A stretch of 61,057 nucleotides of DNA from the NCBI GenBank assembly GCA_020848035.1, contig JADLAX010000009.1:1-61057 (forward strand), in the 5' to 3' direction. The DNA comes from Anaerolineae bacterium. Its GTDB lineage: Bacteria > Chloroflexota > Anaerolineae > Promineifilales > Promineifilaceae. Made by a program: the position numbers and the translations under genes. Each line of letters opens with the position of its first letter. Position 1 is the stretch's first letter. This document shows, piece after piece, positions 44,252 through 52,039 of this stretch. The notes beneath the pieces are model-generated. The model was not told the DNA's origin. It was given only the letters and a program-made list of their open reading frames with translations, and did not search any database.

Positions 44252-44263
44252 AAACATATGTTC
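44252..44263. promoter_or_regulatory. LexA-like box with one mismatch
   Basis: AAACATATGTTC, against the Gram-positive-type SOS box GAAC-N4-GTTC. It lies between the collapsed cassette copy and the plus-strand Bro pseudogene. Confidence 0.4.
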
Positions 44264-44365
44264 TGTGCGCCCCCGTATGGTATTCTAGTGACAGAGTGAT
44301 TTTCGCCCGTTACAGTTCTGTGAATATTGGTACTTGAGTACTATCTACAAAGATGAGAGTAATCC

Positions 44366-44970
44366 ATGACAAACGAAATTGAGCCAGCAAAAGAATTTGA
44401 TTCGGTACGCAAAGTATATGTCGAGGATGAGGCGGCTGGTATTACGTTGTTGTAGATGTTATTGAAAAACTAACACAAACACAAAACCCGTCCCGTTACC
44501 CGTCCCGTTATTGGACTGACATTAAACGTCGCACACAGAGGCAAGCAAACAGGTTGGGGCGCGAAGAACTTTACGATTTCATCGTAAAGTATCCTTTTAG
44601 GCATTCAGGCAATAACCGGACTTACCAATTTGATTGCGCCAGTCAGGCTGGCATTCTACGCATCGTACAAGATATACAATCAGATAATGAACTGGTTGAA
44701 CGTCTCAAAATTTGGATGGCTGAAACAGCAAGTCGCCGTATCGATCGGCTGCGTCTCGATCCTGTTGAACGCGAACGGGAGAGATATCGTCAGATGGGTC
44801 GTTCGGAGGAATGGATTCATGCGCGGCTGGCATCAGGGGCAACCCGTAACGAGCTGACGGATGAGTGGCAGAAGCGAGGTGTTCAGGGACGCGAATATGG
44901 TATTTTGACCAATACCATTCATGAAGGAACGTTCGACCTATCTGTGCGTAAGCACAAAGATTTAAAAGGC
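44366..44970 (+). pseudogene. Bro/DinD-type antirepressor, frameshifted and truncated
   Basis: Starts at ATG 44366 (MTNEIEPAKEFDSVRKVYVE). It shifts frame near 44430-44440, where the reading should go on as GWYYVVVDVIEKLTQTQNPS. A 12-base tandem duplication (CCGTCCCGTTAC) follows. The frame from 44554 keeps the Bro/DinD C-terminal half (MGRSEEWIHARL, RNELTDEWQKRGVQGREYGI) until HKDLKG, where the TnpB element begins. The last residues of the apparent ORF to 45249 are antisense to tnpB and are not real. The gene is decayed. Confidence 0.78.
44568..44590. promoter_or_regulatory. inverted repeat inside the plus-strand Bro gene
   Basis: ACTTTACGAT-TTC-ATCGTAAAGT, perfect 10-base arms. It sits at the codons for ELYDFIVKY, which align with the palindrome in the minus-strand Bro gene. 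Confidence 0.7.
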
Positions 44971-44979
44971 GTGACTACT

Positions 44980-45000
44980 CTCCCCACTAAAAGTGGGGAG
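44980..45000 (-). other. right-end hairpin of the TnpB element, over the tnpB stop
   Basis: CTCCCCACT-TTT-AGTGGGGAG on the minus strand, with nine perfect pairs. The TAG stop of tnpB lies at the loop. This place and shape fit the 3' part of a reRNA/omegaRNA and the right end of an IS200/IS605-type element. A guide would follow toward lower coordinates. Confidence 0.65.
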
Positions 45001-46150
45001 CTTCTTGCGACACCCCGGCCAACGCCAGGGTTCGGTCGCAAACGCTCAGTCCGAGCGTTAATATATTCCGGGCTGCATTCACATCCCGGTCAAGTTCTAA
45101 CCCACAGGCATCGCACTTGTGAACCCGCACGCTCAGGCGCTTGGCAACCATCGTCCCGCACTCGCTGCACAGTTGGCTGGTGTACTGGGGAGGCACAGGC
45201 ACCACCTGCTTACCAGCTTCTTCCGCTTTGTAAGCAAGCAGACTCCTGAACTCACCCAGCGCAGCGTCATGGGCCGAGAGTGCCAGATGTCGATTGGCTG
45301 TCATGAAGCCAAGTGTCAGATTCTCGATGCATATGAGGTCGTACTGGTTCACCAACTGACGGGTGTTCTTGTGCCAGAAGTCCCGCCGTTGGTTGGCTAT
45401 CTTCCCGTGCAATCGGGCTAACTGGTAAGCCGTCTTGCGCCAGTTGGTGCCACCTTTCTTTTGTCGGGCCAACTTGCGATTCAGCACCCGCAGTCGTTTC
45501 AAGCTGACCCGCAGCCAGCGCGGGTTGTCAACCGTTTCCCCATTCGAGAGTGTCAGCAGCGACTTCAAGCCCACATCGATACCGACCGCTTCTCCCGTGA
45601 GGGGGAGAAAGGGTGGTGGATCAAATTCGACCATCAGGGTGACGTACCAGTTGCCCAGGCTGCGTTTGATAACCAAATGCTTGATCTTGCTCTTGGCAGG
45701 CAGGTCGCGATGCCACTTGACCTTCACATCGCCCACATTCTGGATTCTCAGGCGAACCTGCCCCCGTTCATTCTGGAACAGTTTCACCCCATCGCCATGT
45801 TTAAATTCCATACTGTGAAAGCGGTTGCGGCCTTTGAAGCGGGGGTAGCCGGGTGTTTCACCTGCCTTCAGCCTGCGGAAGAAAGCGCGATACGCCTTAT
45901 CCACGCGGCGCAGGAGCTGCTGCAGGCTGGTGGCATTTACCAGTCTGAAGGTGTCGGGATTGGCATGGCGCACATCGCGAAAGTGCGCCCACTGGTCGGT
46001 GTAGCTGACCCCTTTCCCGGTTTCTTCGTATACCGTCTTGCGCTGTTCCAGAGCCGCATTGTACAGAATGCGCTGCTGGCAGAGGATAATGTCGAGTGCC
46101 TTCCGCTGACGCTTGTTGGTGAAAAGACGGTACTTGTAGGTATGAATCAT
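44987..46150 (-). CDS. tnpB: TnpB, RNA-guided nuclease of an IS200/IS605-type element
   Basis: 387 residues. The RuvC residues are all present: Asp in VGIDVGLKSLLTLSNG, Glu in LICIENLTLG, and Asp in ELDRDVNAARNIL. The zinc ribbon CSECG/CDACG is intact. The length is usual for TnpB. The start codon follows directly on the stop of a truncated tnpA (TAA-ATG). The stop codon is covered by the right-end hairpin. The protein should therefore be able to work, while the element cannot move by its own transposase. It lies between two convergent decayed antirepressor genes. Confidence 0.93.
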   Translation of the reverse strand: MIHTYKYRLFTNKRQRKALDIILCQQRILYNAALEQRKTVYEETGKGVSYTDQWAHFRDVRHANPDTFRLVNATSLQQLLRRVDKAYRAFFRRLKAGETPGYPRFKGRNRFHSMEFKHGDGVKLFQNERGQVRLRIQNVGDVKVKWHRDLPAKSKIKHLVIKRSLGNWYVTLMVEFDPPPFLPLTGEAVGIDVGLKSLLTLSNGETVDNPRWLRVSLKRLRVLNRKLARQKKGGTNWRKTAYQLARLHGKIANQRRDFWHKNTRQLVNQYDLICIENLTLGFMTANRHLALSAHDAALGEFRSLLAYKAEEAGKQVVPVPPQYTSQLCSECGTMVAKRLSVRVHKCDACGLELDRDVNAARNILTLGLSVCDRTLALAGVSQEAPHF

Positions 46151-46290
46151 TTACCGACCTTTCTGCTCCTTTAGGTAACGCTGGATCGTTTGGGCCGACA
46201 TGTTTCCAGCCGTGCCAACACAATAGGCGCGTGTCCACATAGTGGGTAGTCGGCTCGTGAGATGAGGGAATTCTTGCCGCAACATAAATG
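46151..46290 (-). pseudogene. tnpA: C-terminal remnant of IS200-type TnpA
   Basis: About 45 codons in frame ahead of tnpB: LRQEFPHLTSRLPTMWTRAY, then CVGTAGNMSAQTIQRYLKEQ, stop. This is the typical end of a Y1 HUH transposase. The catalytic HUH and Tyr part is gone. It was hidden because it is short and its frame differs from the longer ORF there. Confidence 0.75.
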
Positions 46291-46297
46291 TGGTATA

Positions 46298-46713
46298 CCC
46301 TTGACCCTGTAGATTTGTCGCAGGCGTTCAGCTGCTAGCTCAGGGTTATCTATCTCCTCTAATCGCTCCGCACCAACTTCAGCCAGCCACCGTTTAAATG
46401 GCTCAGCTTTGGCAGAAGGAATTGATTGATTAATGCGAAACATTCCCTCTGTGTCAGCACAATCGGTATCGTAAAAACGGTTGTTTGCTGCTTTCAGCTT
46501 GAACTGTCTGCAAATTGCAGACAGTTCAATGCCGGATTTTGCCTTCTCTCGCCGTTTGAGGTCATATCAGTAATTACGGGATTTATTACTGTCGGTTAGC
46601 GCTTCAATCACATCGACAACTGCGTACCACCACTCTCCCGTGTCTTCATCCATGGTGCGCCGAATGCGGTAATCCTCAAATTGGAGCTGCACTAATGCCT
46701 TGTCCTCGCTCAT
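46298..46713 (-). pseudogene. Bro-N antirepressor with nonsense codon, cut by the IS element
   Basis: Starts at ATG 46713 (MSEDKALVQLQFEDYRIRRT; AAAGGA before it). It continues with the Bro-N core WWYAVVDVIEALTDSNKSRNY, a TGA stop at 46567-46569 where Trp is expected, then YDLKRREK, and FRINQSIPSAKAEPFKRWLA. It ends in RQIYRVKG at the junction with the tnpA remnant. The stop at codon 49 and the lost C-terminus make it inactive, but its promoter and operator region look intact. Confidence 0.8.
46499..46529. promoter_or_regulatory. 31-bp palindrome inside the minus-strand Bro gene
   Basis: Arms TTGAACTGTCTGCAA and TTGCAGACAGTTCAA around a single base, no mismatch. It codes for IELSAICRQFK. It aligns by protein position with the repeat at 44568-44590. 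Confidence 0.8.
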
Positions 46714-46775
46714 AGCCATTCCTTTCTCTGTGAGCATATTTGCCAGCAGGTATTAAAGGTATCTCCTCCGCCAAT

Positions 46776-46805
46776 ATGATAGCACAATTGTTCTGACTGG
46801 TCAGA
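46776..46805 (-). promoter_or_regulatory. promoter of the minus-strand Bro gene with LexA-like box and palindrome
   Basis: On the minus strand: -35 CTGACC, 17 bases, -10 TATCAT. Between them lies GAACAATTGTGC (LexA-like, one mismatch), and the -35 is inside the 14-bp palindrome TCTGACCAGTCAGA. The layout suggests repression by LexA or by a phage-type repressor. Confidence 0.55.
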
Positions 46806-46871
46806 CACAAGGTTTTTTGGGGATTAGATCAATCACTTTGGTAAACCACCCAACTCAACCGATTTTACTGT

Positions 46872-49166
46872 TCAAAGATTGAGTGGATACGCCGAACGCC
46901 CCTCAAAAGCAAAGCCAAAAACGGTGCTATGATCCATCCACAGCGGCAGCTGCCAGGCCTCGGACTGGGCTACCTGCCGTAGTTCTGCTTCGGCAATACC
47001 CAACGGCTGTAGGACGGCACTGGCGGCGCGCAGGAGCAGGGTGGTGTAGCGGTCGGTGTCGAGCACGGCCGTTTCCACCGCCACCGGCAAATCCCAGGCA
47101 TGCACCCCAGCCTCCCCTTGCACATACCAGAAACGAATCCGCTGCCCGGGTCGGCGCGACTTGCCTACGGCTTCCAACTGTGTGGCGGCCCGGCAGGCGG
47201 GTGACGGCACGCGGTAAGCGCCAATCTCCCGGCTCAACCGCTGCGAGATGAGCAGATGGGGCAGGGGGATACGGCCGTTTCTCAAGTCATCTATTTGTTT
47301 GCGCAGCAAAGCAACCAAGTCCGGTACGGCGCTGGCCAGGGGCTGATCCTTCGGGACCTTCGCCAGCCGCTGAATCATCGCCAGCTGCACCTGGGCAATC
47401 CAGGGCGACGTGTCGTGCCGTCGGGTCTCAATGCCGCGCGTTTTAATCTCCCCATTCTGAAAAACGCCAAAATAGCGATTGGCCACCGGCACCCGCGCAT
47501 CCAATCGCGATGGCAGAAACGCCACCCACTTGTAAATACCCTCCAGGGCAATCGGCAGGCCAGTACGTAAGGTGATTTCGTCCAGGAGCGTCCGTACCTG
47601 CTCCTTGTGCTGCACCCCCTGTTTTTTTACCCACAAGCCGTCGACATACATGTGTAGGACTTCATAACCCAAATCCTCGGCTGTTTCCTTGGCTTGCAGC
47701 AGACAGTCACGGCCGTAAGCGGTCACCGCCTCATGGGACTCAATCCGGCCAAAGCGGGCATTTTTGTAGCCCAGGTAGCCAAAACACACCACCAGCAGCC
47801 ACTTAAGCGCGGCCGCCCGCGCCTTCAGCGCCGGGGTGCGGCAGTCCAGTGCCGTCAACCCGGCCAACTGCTCCTTAATCGCGATGCGTTTCACCAGCAG
47901 CGGCCGCAGCGTGCGCGGCACCAGTCCCGCCCGCGACAAATCTACTGGTATGTCCAGCTCGGGAATACGCTCGCTGGTCTCACTTTCGATGCCCACCGTC
48001 TCCGGCGAGACGTTGAAGCGCACCATGATGCTGGGGTACATTGAGACGAAGTCGATTTCCACCACATCCTCATGCAGCCCCAGCGTCGGTTGGTAAACAA
48101 GGCCACCCCGGTCGGCATGGATGAGCTGTGCCGCCGTTTTGAACCCCTCGGCCTGCTGCTTCTGGTAAGGTACCAGGATGCCGCGCCGCAGCGCCTCCTG
48201 CATTTGCAGCGCCGTCACCCCGGAGCCGGGCGACTTGCGCGCGATTTCCTGCACTGGCAGACCTGTTACCCGTGCCTGCTCAAAGGCACCGTGCAGACCA
48301 TACTCACCGTACATCATCGCGTTGCACTGGTCGATGTGATAACGGCCGTAAAGATGTACCTGCTGCCCCCGATATACCACCTGGCCGTAGGTGAAGTAGC
48401 TGTTTTCCTGGCGGTGAATGACTGGTTTGCCCTCGTCTCGGTTTAAATTAAACCACGCTGCCCCCAGTTCCTGGGCCGTCTTAAGCAGCAGCGGCAGCAG
48501 CCAGGTGTCGCCAAAGCGGGTCAGAATGACGTCGGGGTCGACCCGCCTGATGGTGGCATGGAGGCTGGCCAGCAGCAAATGGTGGGGTTGCAGCGATACC
48601 TGGCGGCGGGAACGGCCGTCGTCGACCCACAAAAACGTCGGCTCCCGATGGGATGGATCCTCATCCGGCTCAATGGTGAGCAGGCGCAGCGGCGGCTGGC
48701 TGGGGGTAACGTCCCAGCGGGATTCCAGCGGCGTAATGTGTTGGATATGGCCGTTTTCGTCCTTTTCAACCTGGCAGTGACACAGGGGAAAAACGTCAAA
48801 AACGGCCGCATAGCGCAGCCCCAGCGGGAGATCTGCGTCGTAGTAGGTGAGGTCGGGAAAACAGCGGGTGACCCGGCGGAAGAGACGGGGCTGTAAGGCT
48901 GGATTGGTCACCGTCACCGCCAGTACCTCCAGCGGCCCGGCAAACAGGTCTTCGCGTATCATCCGCGCCAGCTGGACGCCAACCGGCTGCTGCTGCAAAA
49001 ATTGCCACAGGGCGCGCAGGCGGGGGAACGGCCCGTGGACATAGAAGGTGAGGGGAAAGGGCTGCGTGAGGCGGAGGCGACGGCCGTCTTCAGCCAGCAG
49101 CCAGAGCACCAGCCCATCGGCCTCGTCCGCATACAAATCCAGCAGCCAGCCCCTTACCTCAACCAT
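46872..49166 (-). CDS. family B-like DNA polymerase
   Basis: 764 residues from ATG 49166, which begins VEVRGWLLDLYADEADG. Polymerase motif A is EIDFVSMYPSIMV (about 372), motif B is LKWLLVVCFGYLGYKNARFG (about 459), and motif C is reduced to HMYVDGLWV (about 507), with one Asp where most PolB have DTD. The exonuclease-like region keeps TIEPDED and DPDVILTRFGDTW but lacks the full acidic set, so proofreading is doubtful. The start overlaps the small upstream gene by eight bases. With the RecA-like gene, the regulator and a LexA-like box upstream, a role in damage-induced, possibly error-prone, synthesis is likely (inference). Confidence 0.88.
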   Translation of the reverse strand: MVEVRGWLLDLYADEADGLVLWLLAEDGRRLRLTQPFPLTFYVHGPFPRLRALWQFLQQQPVGVQLARMIREDLFAGPLEVLAVTVTNPALQPRLFRRVTRCFPDLTYYDADLPLGLRYAAVFDVFPLCHCQVEKDENGHIQHITPLESRWDVTPSQPPLRLLTIEPDEDPSHREPTFLWVDDGRSRRQVSLQPHHLLLASLHATIRRVDPDVILTRFGDTWLLPLLLKTAQELGAAWFNLNRDEGKPVIHRQENSYFTYGQVVYRGQQVHLYGRYHIDQCNAMMYGEYGLHGAFEQARVTGLPVQEIARKSPGSGVTALQMQEALRRGILVPYQKQQAEGFKTAAQLIHADRGGLVYQPTLGLHEDVVEIDFVSMYPSIMVRFNVSPETVGIESETSERIPELDIPVDLSRAGLVPRTLRPLLVKRIAIKEQLAGLTALDCRTPALKARAAALKWLLVVCFGYLGYKNARFGRIESHEAVTAYGRDCLLQAKETAEDLGYEVLHMYVDGLWVKKQGVQHKEQVRTLLDEITLRTGLPIALEGIYKWVAFLPSRLDARVPVANRYFGVFQNGEIKTRGIETRRHDTSPWIAQVQLAMIQRLAKVPKDQPLASAVPDLVALLRKQIDDLRNGRIPLPHLLISQRLSREIGAYRVPSPACRAATQLEAVGKSRRPGQRIRFWYVQGEAGVHAWDLPVAVETAVLDTDRYTTLLLRAASAVLQPLGIAEAELRQVAQSEAWQLPLWMDHSTVFGFAFEGRSAYPLNL

Positions 49167-49404
49167 GGATCTGGCGCTGTAGTTCGTCGATTTTCTTCTG
49201 CTGTTCCAACACCATTGCCAGGAGGATTGCTTCAAAGGGCAGAGCATGATTGGCTTGAGAGATTGCGGCCGTGTGCAGACGGGCGGCGGCAAAGAGCGCA
49301 TCAAAGTGATGCTGGTCTTCCCGGCGCAGAGTACGCCGGAAGTTGGCAAAGGCAGTTTGTTCCTGCTGGATAAGTTGGTTGGTCGTTGGCAGCGTGCGGC
49401 CCAT
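49159..49404 (-). CDS. small helical protein, partner of the polymerase
   Basis: 81 residues from ATG 49404, seven bases after AGGAG. It is helical and ends in a coiled-coil-like stretch (AMVLEQQKKIDELQRQIHG). The phrase QANHALPFEAILLAMVLEQ looks conserved in style. The longer frame to 49605 has no support. Its stop overlaps the polymerase start by eight bases, so the two are made together. It may be a small subunit or adaptor; the family is unnamed as far as I know. Confidence 0.7.
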   Translation of the reverse strand: MGRTLPTTNQLIQQEQTAFANFRRTLRREDQHHFDALFAAARLHTAAISQANHALPFEAILLAMVLEQQKKIDELQRQIHG

Positions 49405-49528
49405 AAATGCTCCTGGGTGAAAGTGGCTGGGTAGTAGTGGCTCCGGGCTGGTGATTCGTATCAGGGGCCAGCCACAAGCCACAGCTCCTTTTGTGTCAGG
49501 GAAATCATGGTGATCAATCTCAAGTTTT

Positions 49529-50098
49529 CTATTTCCATGAAAAAAGAGAGGGTTGGGAAACGGCCGTTTCCAACGGTTCTCGGGTAAAGTGATGCGTGGC
49601 GGCATTCATCACCAGCTCAGTTAGCACGGCCCGTTCGGGTTGGCGCACCGGTTGGAGAGAGACAACCACTGCGGCCAGGCAGCAGAGCCGCTGTAGTTGA
49701 ACCAGTGCCAGGCGCAGCAGCCGCACACTTTCACCCACGCCGATACTTTCATCACCGAAGGTGGACAGTAAATCCAGAACAAGGGTGGGGGTGGGGGAAA
49801 CGGCCGTTTCCTGCAGCAGCGTCACCATCTGGTAGCAGGTGAAGGCACGAGCAACCGTGATGCGGTTGAGTGTTGCTTCCAGCTGCACTGTGTAATGCCG
49901 GATGTAGCGGGCCACGTACAGCGCGTTGTAGCTGTTGCCGCCATCCAGCACCCGGACGGCACCCCGCTGTGCCAGCAACGCTGACAACTCCAGCATATGC
50001 AACCGCTCGGCGCGGGGGCCAACCACCAGACCAAGTTCGCCGCTGGCCACAGTAGTCGCCGTGGCCAGGGCAGTGGGTATATTCGTTGGCAAGGACAT
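49529..50098 (-). CDS. degenerate RecA-like ATPase
   Basis: 189 residues. It keeps RecA/Rad51-type phrases, VRVLDGGNSYNALYVARYIR, ITVARAFTCYQM (compare ARAF in Rad51) and the Walker B TLVLDLLSTFGDE. It lacks a Walker A P-loop, so it probably does not bind ATP in the usual way. This resembles ImuA and other RecA-like helpers of translesion polymerases. It lies upstream of the small protein and the polymerase on the same strand, about 125 bases ahead of the small gene. Confidence 0.65.
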   Translation of the reverse strand: MSLPTNIPTALATATTVASGELGLVVGPRAERLHMLELSALLAQRGAVRVLDGGNSYNALYVARYIRHYTVQLEATLNRITVARAFTCYQMVTLLQETAVSPTPTLVLDLLSTFGDESIGVGESVRLLRLALVQLQRLCCLAAVVVSLQPVRQPERAVLTELVMNAATHHFTREPLETAVSQPSLFSWK

Positions 50099-50172
50099 GC
50101 AGCCACCATACCGGTTGTCGGGAGACGGGACAATCCACTGAGGAGGGGAGAAATGGGTGAAAAAGGGGATGT

Positions 50173-50186
50173 CACCCCATGGGGTG
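50173..50186. promoter_or_regulatory. 14-bp palindrome CACCCCATGGGGTG
   Basis: It lies between the regulator gene and the RecA-like gene, 75 bases before the latter's ATG. It could be an operator for the LuxR-type regulator or a hairpin. Confidence 0.45.
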
Positions 50187-50197
50187 AGAGAGCAGCC

Positions 50198-50650
50198 TTA
50201 CCGCTTATCTGGGTAAAAGTGCAGCGCCGAGTCCATATCTGGCTTGTCCCAGGCATGGAAGTCCCAATTGGCCAGCATCACTTGCAGTTCGGCCTTGCTG
50301 TTGACGTTGAACTTTTGCAGCACGTTGCGCAGGTGGGTTTTGACAGTGTTGGGCGAGATGACCATCTTGCGGGCAATTTCGTGGTTGGTGTACCCAATGC
50401 AGGTGAGGGCCGCTGCTTCTTTCTCGCGATCGGTCAGGGATTCCCAGAGGCCAAGATTTTCGTCTGTCATGTGGTGTTCCCCCAGGGCAAAGCTGAGCAG
50501 CTGATTGACCGTTTCGCTAGGAGTCAGGCCCTCCCGCACAGCAATGTTGACAATAAGGGGCACAAGATCAGGATCTACGTCGATCCAGCTTTGGCGATGG
50601 AGATAGCCAAAGCGTTTAAGGAAACCTTCTAGGAATTTAGGTGGGTACAT
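50198..50650 (-). CDS. LuxR-type transcription regulator of the polymerase cassette
   Basis: 150 residues from ATG 50650; a TTG at 50668 is an alternative. The C-terminal HTH is complete: LTDREKEAAALTCIGYTNHE, then MVISPNTVKTHLRNVLQKF. The N-terminal 70 residues (DPDLVPLIVNIAVREGLTPS, ETVNQLLSFALGEHHM) are not a receiver domain. This N-terminal part recurs in the collapsed cassette copy at 44158, showing that the regulator belongs to the cassette. A LexA-like box lies 56 bases before its start. Confidence 0.82.
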   Translation of the reverse strand: MYPPKFLEGFLKRFGYLHRQSWIDVDPDLVPLIVNIAVREGLTPSETVNQLLSFALGEHHMTDENLGLWESLTDREKEAAALTCIGYTNHEIARKMVISPNTVKTHLRNVLQKFNVNSKAELQVMLANWDFHAWDKPDMDSALHFYPDKR

Positions 50651-50669
50651 GCAGTTCTCTATAGCCAAG

Positions 50670-50717
50670 AAAATAGGGGCAACAACTGCCCATCGTCAAT
50701 AAAAAGAACGTATGTTC
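50670..50717 (-). promoter_or_regulatory. promoter with LexA-like SOS box for the polymerase cassette
   Basis: On the minus strand: GAACATACGTTC (plus strand 50706-50717), a perfect match to GAAC-N4-GTTC, followed by TTGACG, 18 bases, TATTTT. The box lies just upstream of the -35. A LexA of the Gram-positive type would be needed; none is in the window. Confidence 0.6.
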
Positions 50718-50751
50718 CGCACCCAGAGGCGAGACTATACCACAAGGTGAA

Positions 50752-50773
50752 GTTTTCTCGCCGTGAAGAAAAC
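50752..50773. promoter_or_regulatory. inverted repeat GTTTTCT-N8-AGAAAAC
   Basis: Perfect 7-base arms in the gap between the two divergent transcripts (regulator and acetyltransferase). A candidate operator. Confidence 0.45.
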
Positions 50774-50933
50774 GTTAAGGTTAGTACCCAGGTACCAGTA
50801 AAGAGGATTGGGTATCGCACAGAAGTCGCAAAGGGTTTCTTTGCTCACCTGATTCACTTGAATAGCCAAGAAATAGTACTCTGGTTGCAACATCTATTTC
50901 CCTTTCATATACTTCCACGCGGTTGATAACATC

Positions 50934-51995
50934 ATGGACACGCTACGAAGCAACACACAATCAGACCTCATAGTTCGCCTCTTGCAGCCCAGTGATGGGC
51001 CGAAACTACTCCAATTATTTGAGAGCAGCCCAGATAACGGCCGTTTTGCCATTAACGCCTGTTATCAAATCGATCCCTATCAGGCAATTCATGCCTTGTA
51101 CTCCGACACAATCGGCGTCGTAGCAGAAATTCAAGGAAGTCTCGTCGGTTTAGGCTTGGTCGAATTTGGGGATTGCTGCGTGAGCGGCGAAAAGCGGTCC
51201 TATGCTTCACTCCATTCCTTATTAGTTCACCCCAGTCACCGAAACCAAGGCATTGCCAAACGATTGGCGCAAGAGCGTATTGTTTTAGCGCGTGAGAGAA
51301 TCGGGGAAGGTGGCCTAATATTAGCGAGCATTCAAGAGGGTAATTCAGCCTCTCTGTCGGTTACCCAAAAATGGAGCCAGCAGCAAGTCGGTTGCATACA
51401 AAGCATCTTGATGCGTGTTCGTAACAAGGCACCGAAATCTGAAGGTATTACTGTGCGGCCTGCGCGGCCAAGTGAATATGCCGAGATTGCTACCGGCTTA
51501 AATCGATTTTATCAACGTTACGACTTCTACGAACCACAAACGGCCGAATCCCTAAGCGACTGGCTCAATCAGACCCCCTTTGATTATCCCGTGCGCACCT
51601 ATTTTGTAGCGGTAAACCATGACGAAGAGATTGTGGCTGGACTCGCCGTGACCAGGCAGTGCCAGATCGTGGCGATGGAGGTAAAGCGTCTGCCTTTGCC
51701 TCTGACGCTACTGAATCTAATCGTGAAGATGGTGCCTGAAGACGGTATATTGCGTCAACTATCTGTTGCAAAGTTATGGTATGCCCCCGAGCAAACGGCA
51801 GCTGCCCAACATTTATGGGAAACGGTACGCTGGCAGAGCCGAGTTTGGGGCACTCACATCACTTGTTTCTACGATCCCCGCAGCCCTATTCCCGAGGTGT
51901 TACGAGTGCCAAAGTGGCTGCCCAAAGCAGACTTTACAGTAGTAAGCACCGGAAGCCAGCTTACTGGCGGGGAGCGACTTATACACCCCCTTTAA
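50934..51995 (+). CDS. GNAT-family acetyltransferase (double domain)
   Basis: 353 residues. The first half is a GNAT domain with the acetyl-CoA motif LLVHPSHRNQGIAKRLAQER (residues about 96-115). The second half repeats the fold weakly (VRPARPSEYAEIATGLNRFY, then a degenerate core). The substrate is unknown. It ends 44 bases before the response regulator, on the same strand, and may belong to the quorum-sensing operon, though no role for an acetyltransferase is known there. ATG 50934 is the only sensible start. Confidence 0.8.
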   Translation: MDTLRSNTQSDLIVRLLQPSDGPKLLQLFESSPDNGRFAINACYQIDPYQAIHALYSDTIGVVAEIQGSLVGLGLVEFGDCCVSGEKRSYASLHSLLVHPSHRNQGIAKRLAQERIVLARERIGEGGLILASIQEGNSASLSVTQKWSQQQVGCIQSILMRVRNKAPKSEGITVRPARPSEYAEIATGLNRFYQRYDFYEPQTAESLSDWLNQTPFDYPVRTYFVAVNHDEEIVAGLAVTRQCQIVAMEVKRLPLPLTLLNLIVKMVPEDGILRQLSVAKLWYAPEQTAAAQHLWETVRWQSRVWGTHITCFYDPRSPIPEVLRVPKWLPKADFTVVSTGSQLTGGERLIHPL

Positions 51996-52039
51996 TCCAC
52001 GACAAATTATTCTATATCGAAGAGGACATTGCAGATCTG

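Noticed and set aside
44971..45249. C-terminal part of the plus-strand ORF that begins at 44554
   Set aside because: It is antisense to tnpB. Only the part up to about 44970 is Bro/DinD-like.
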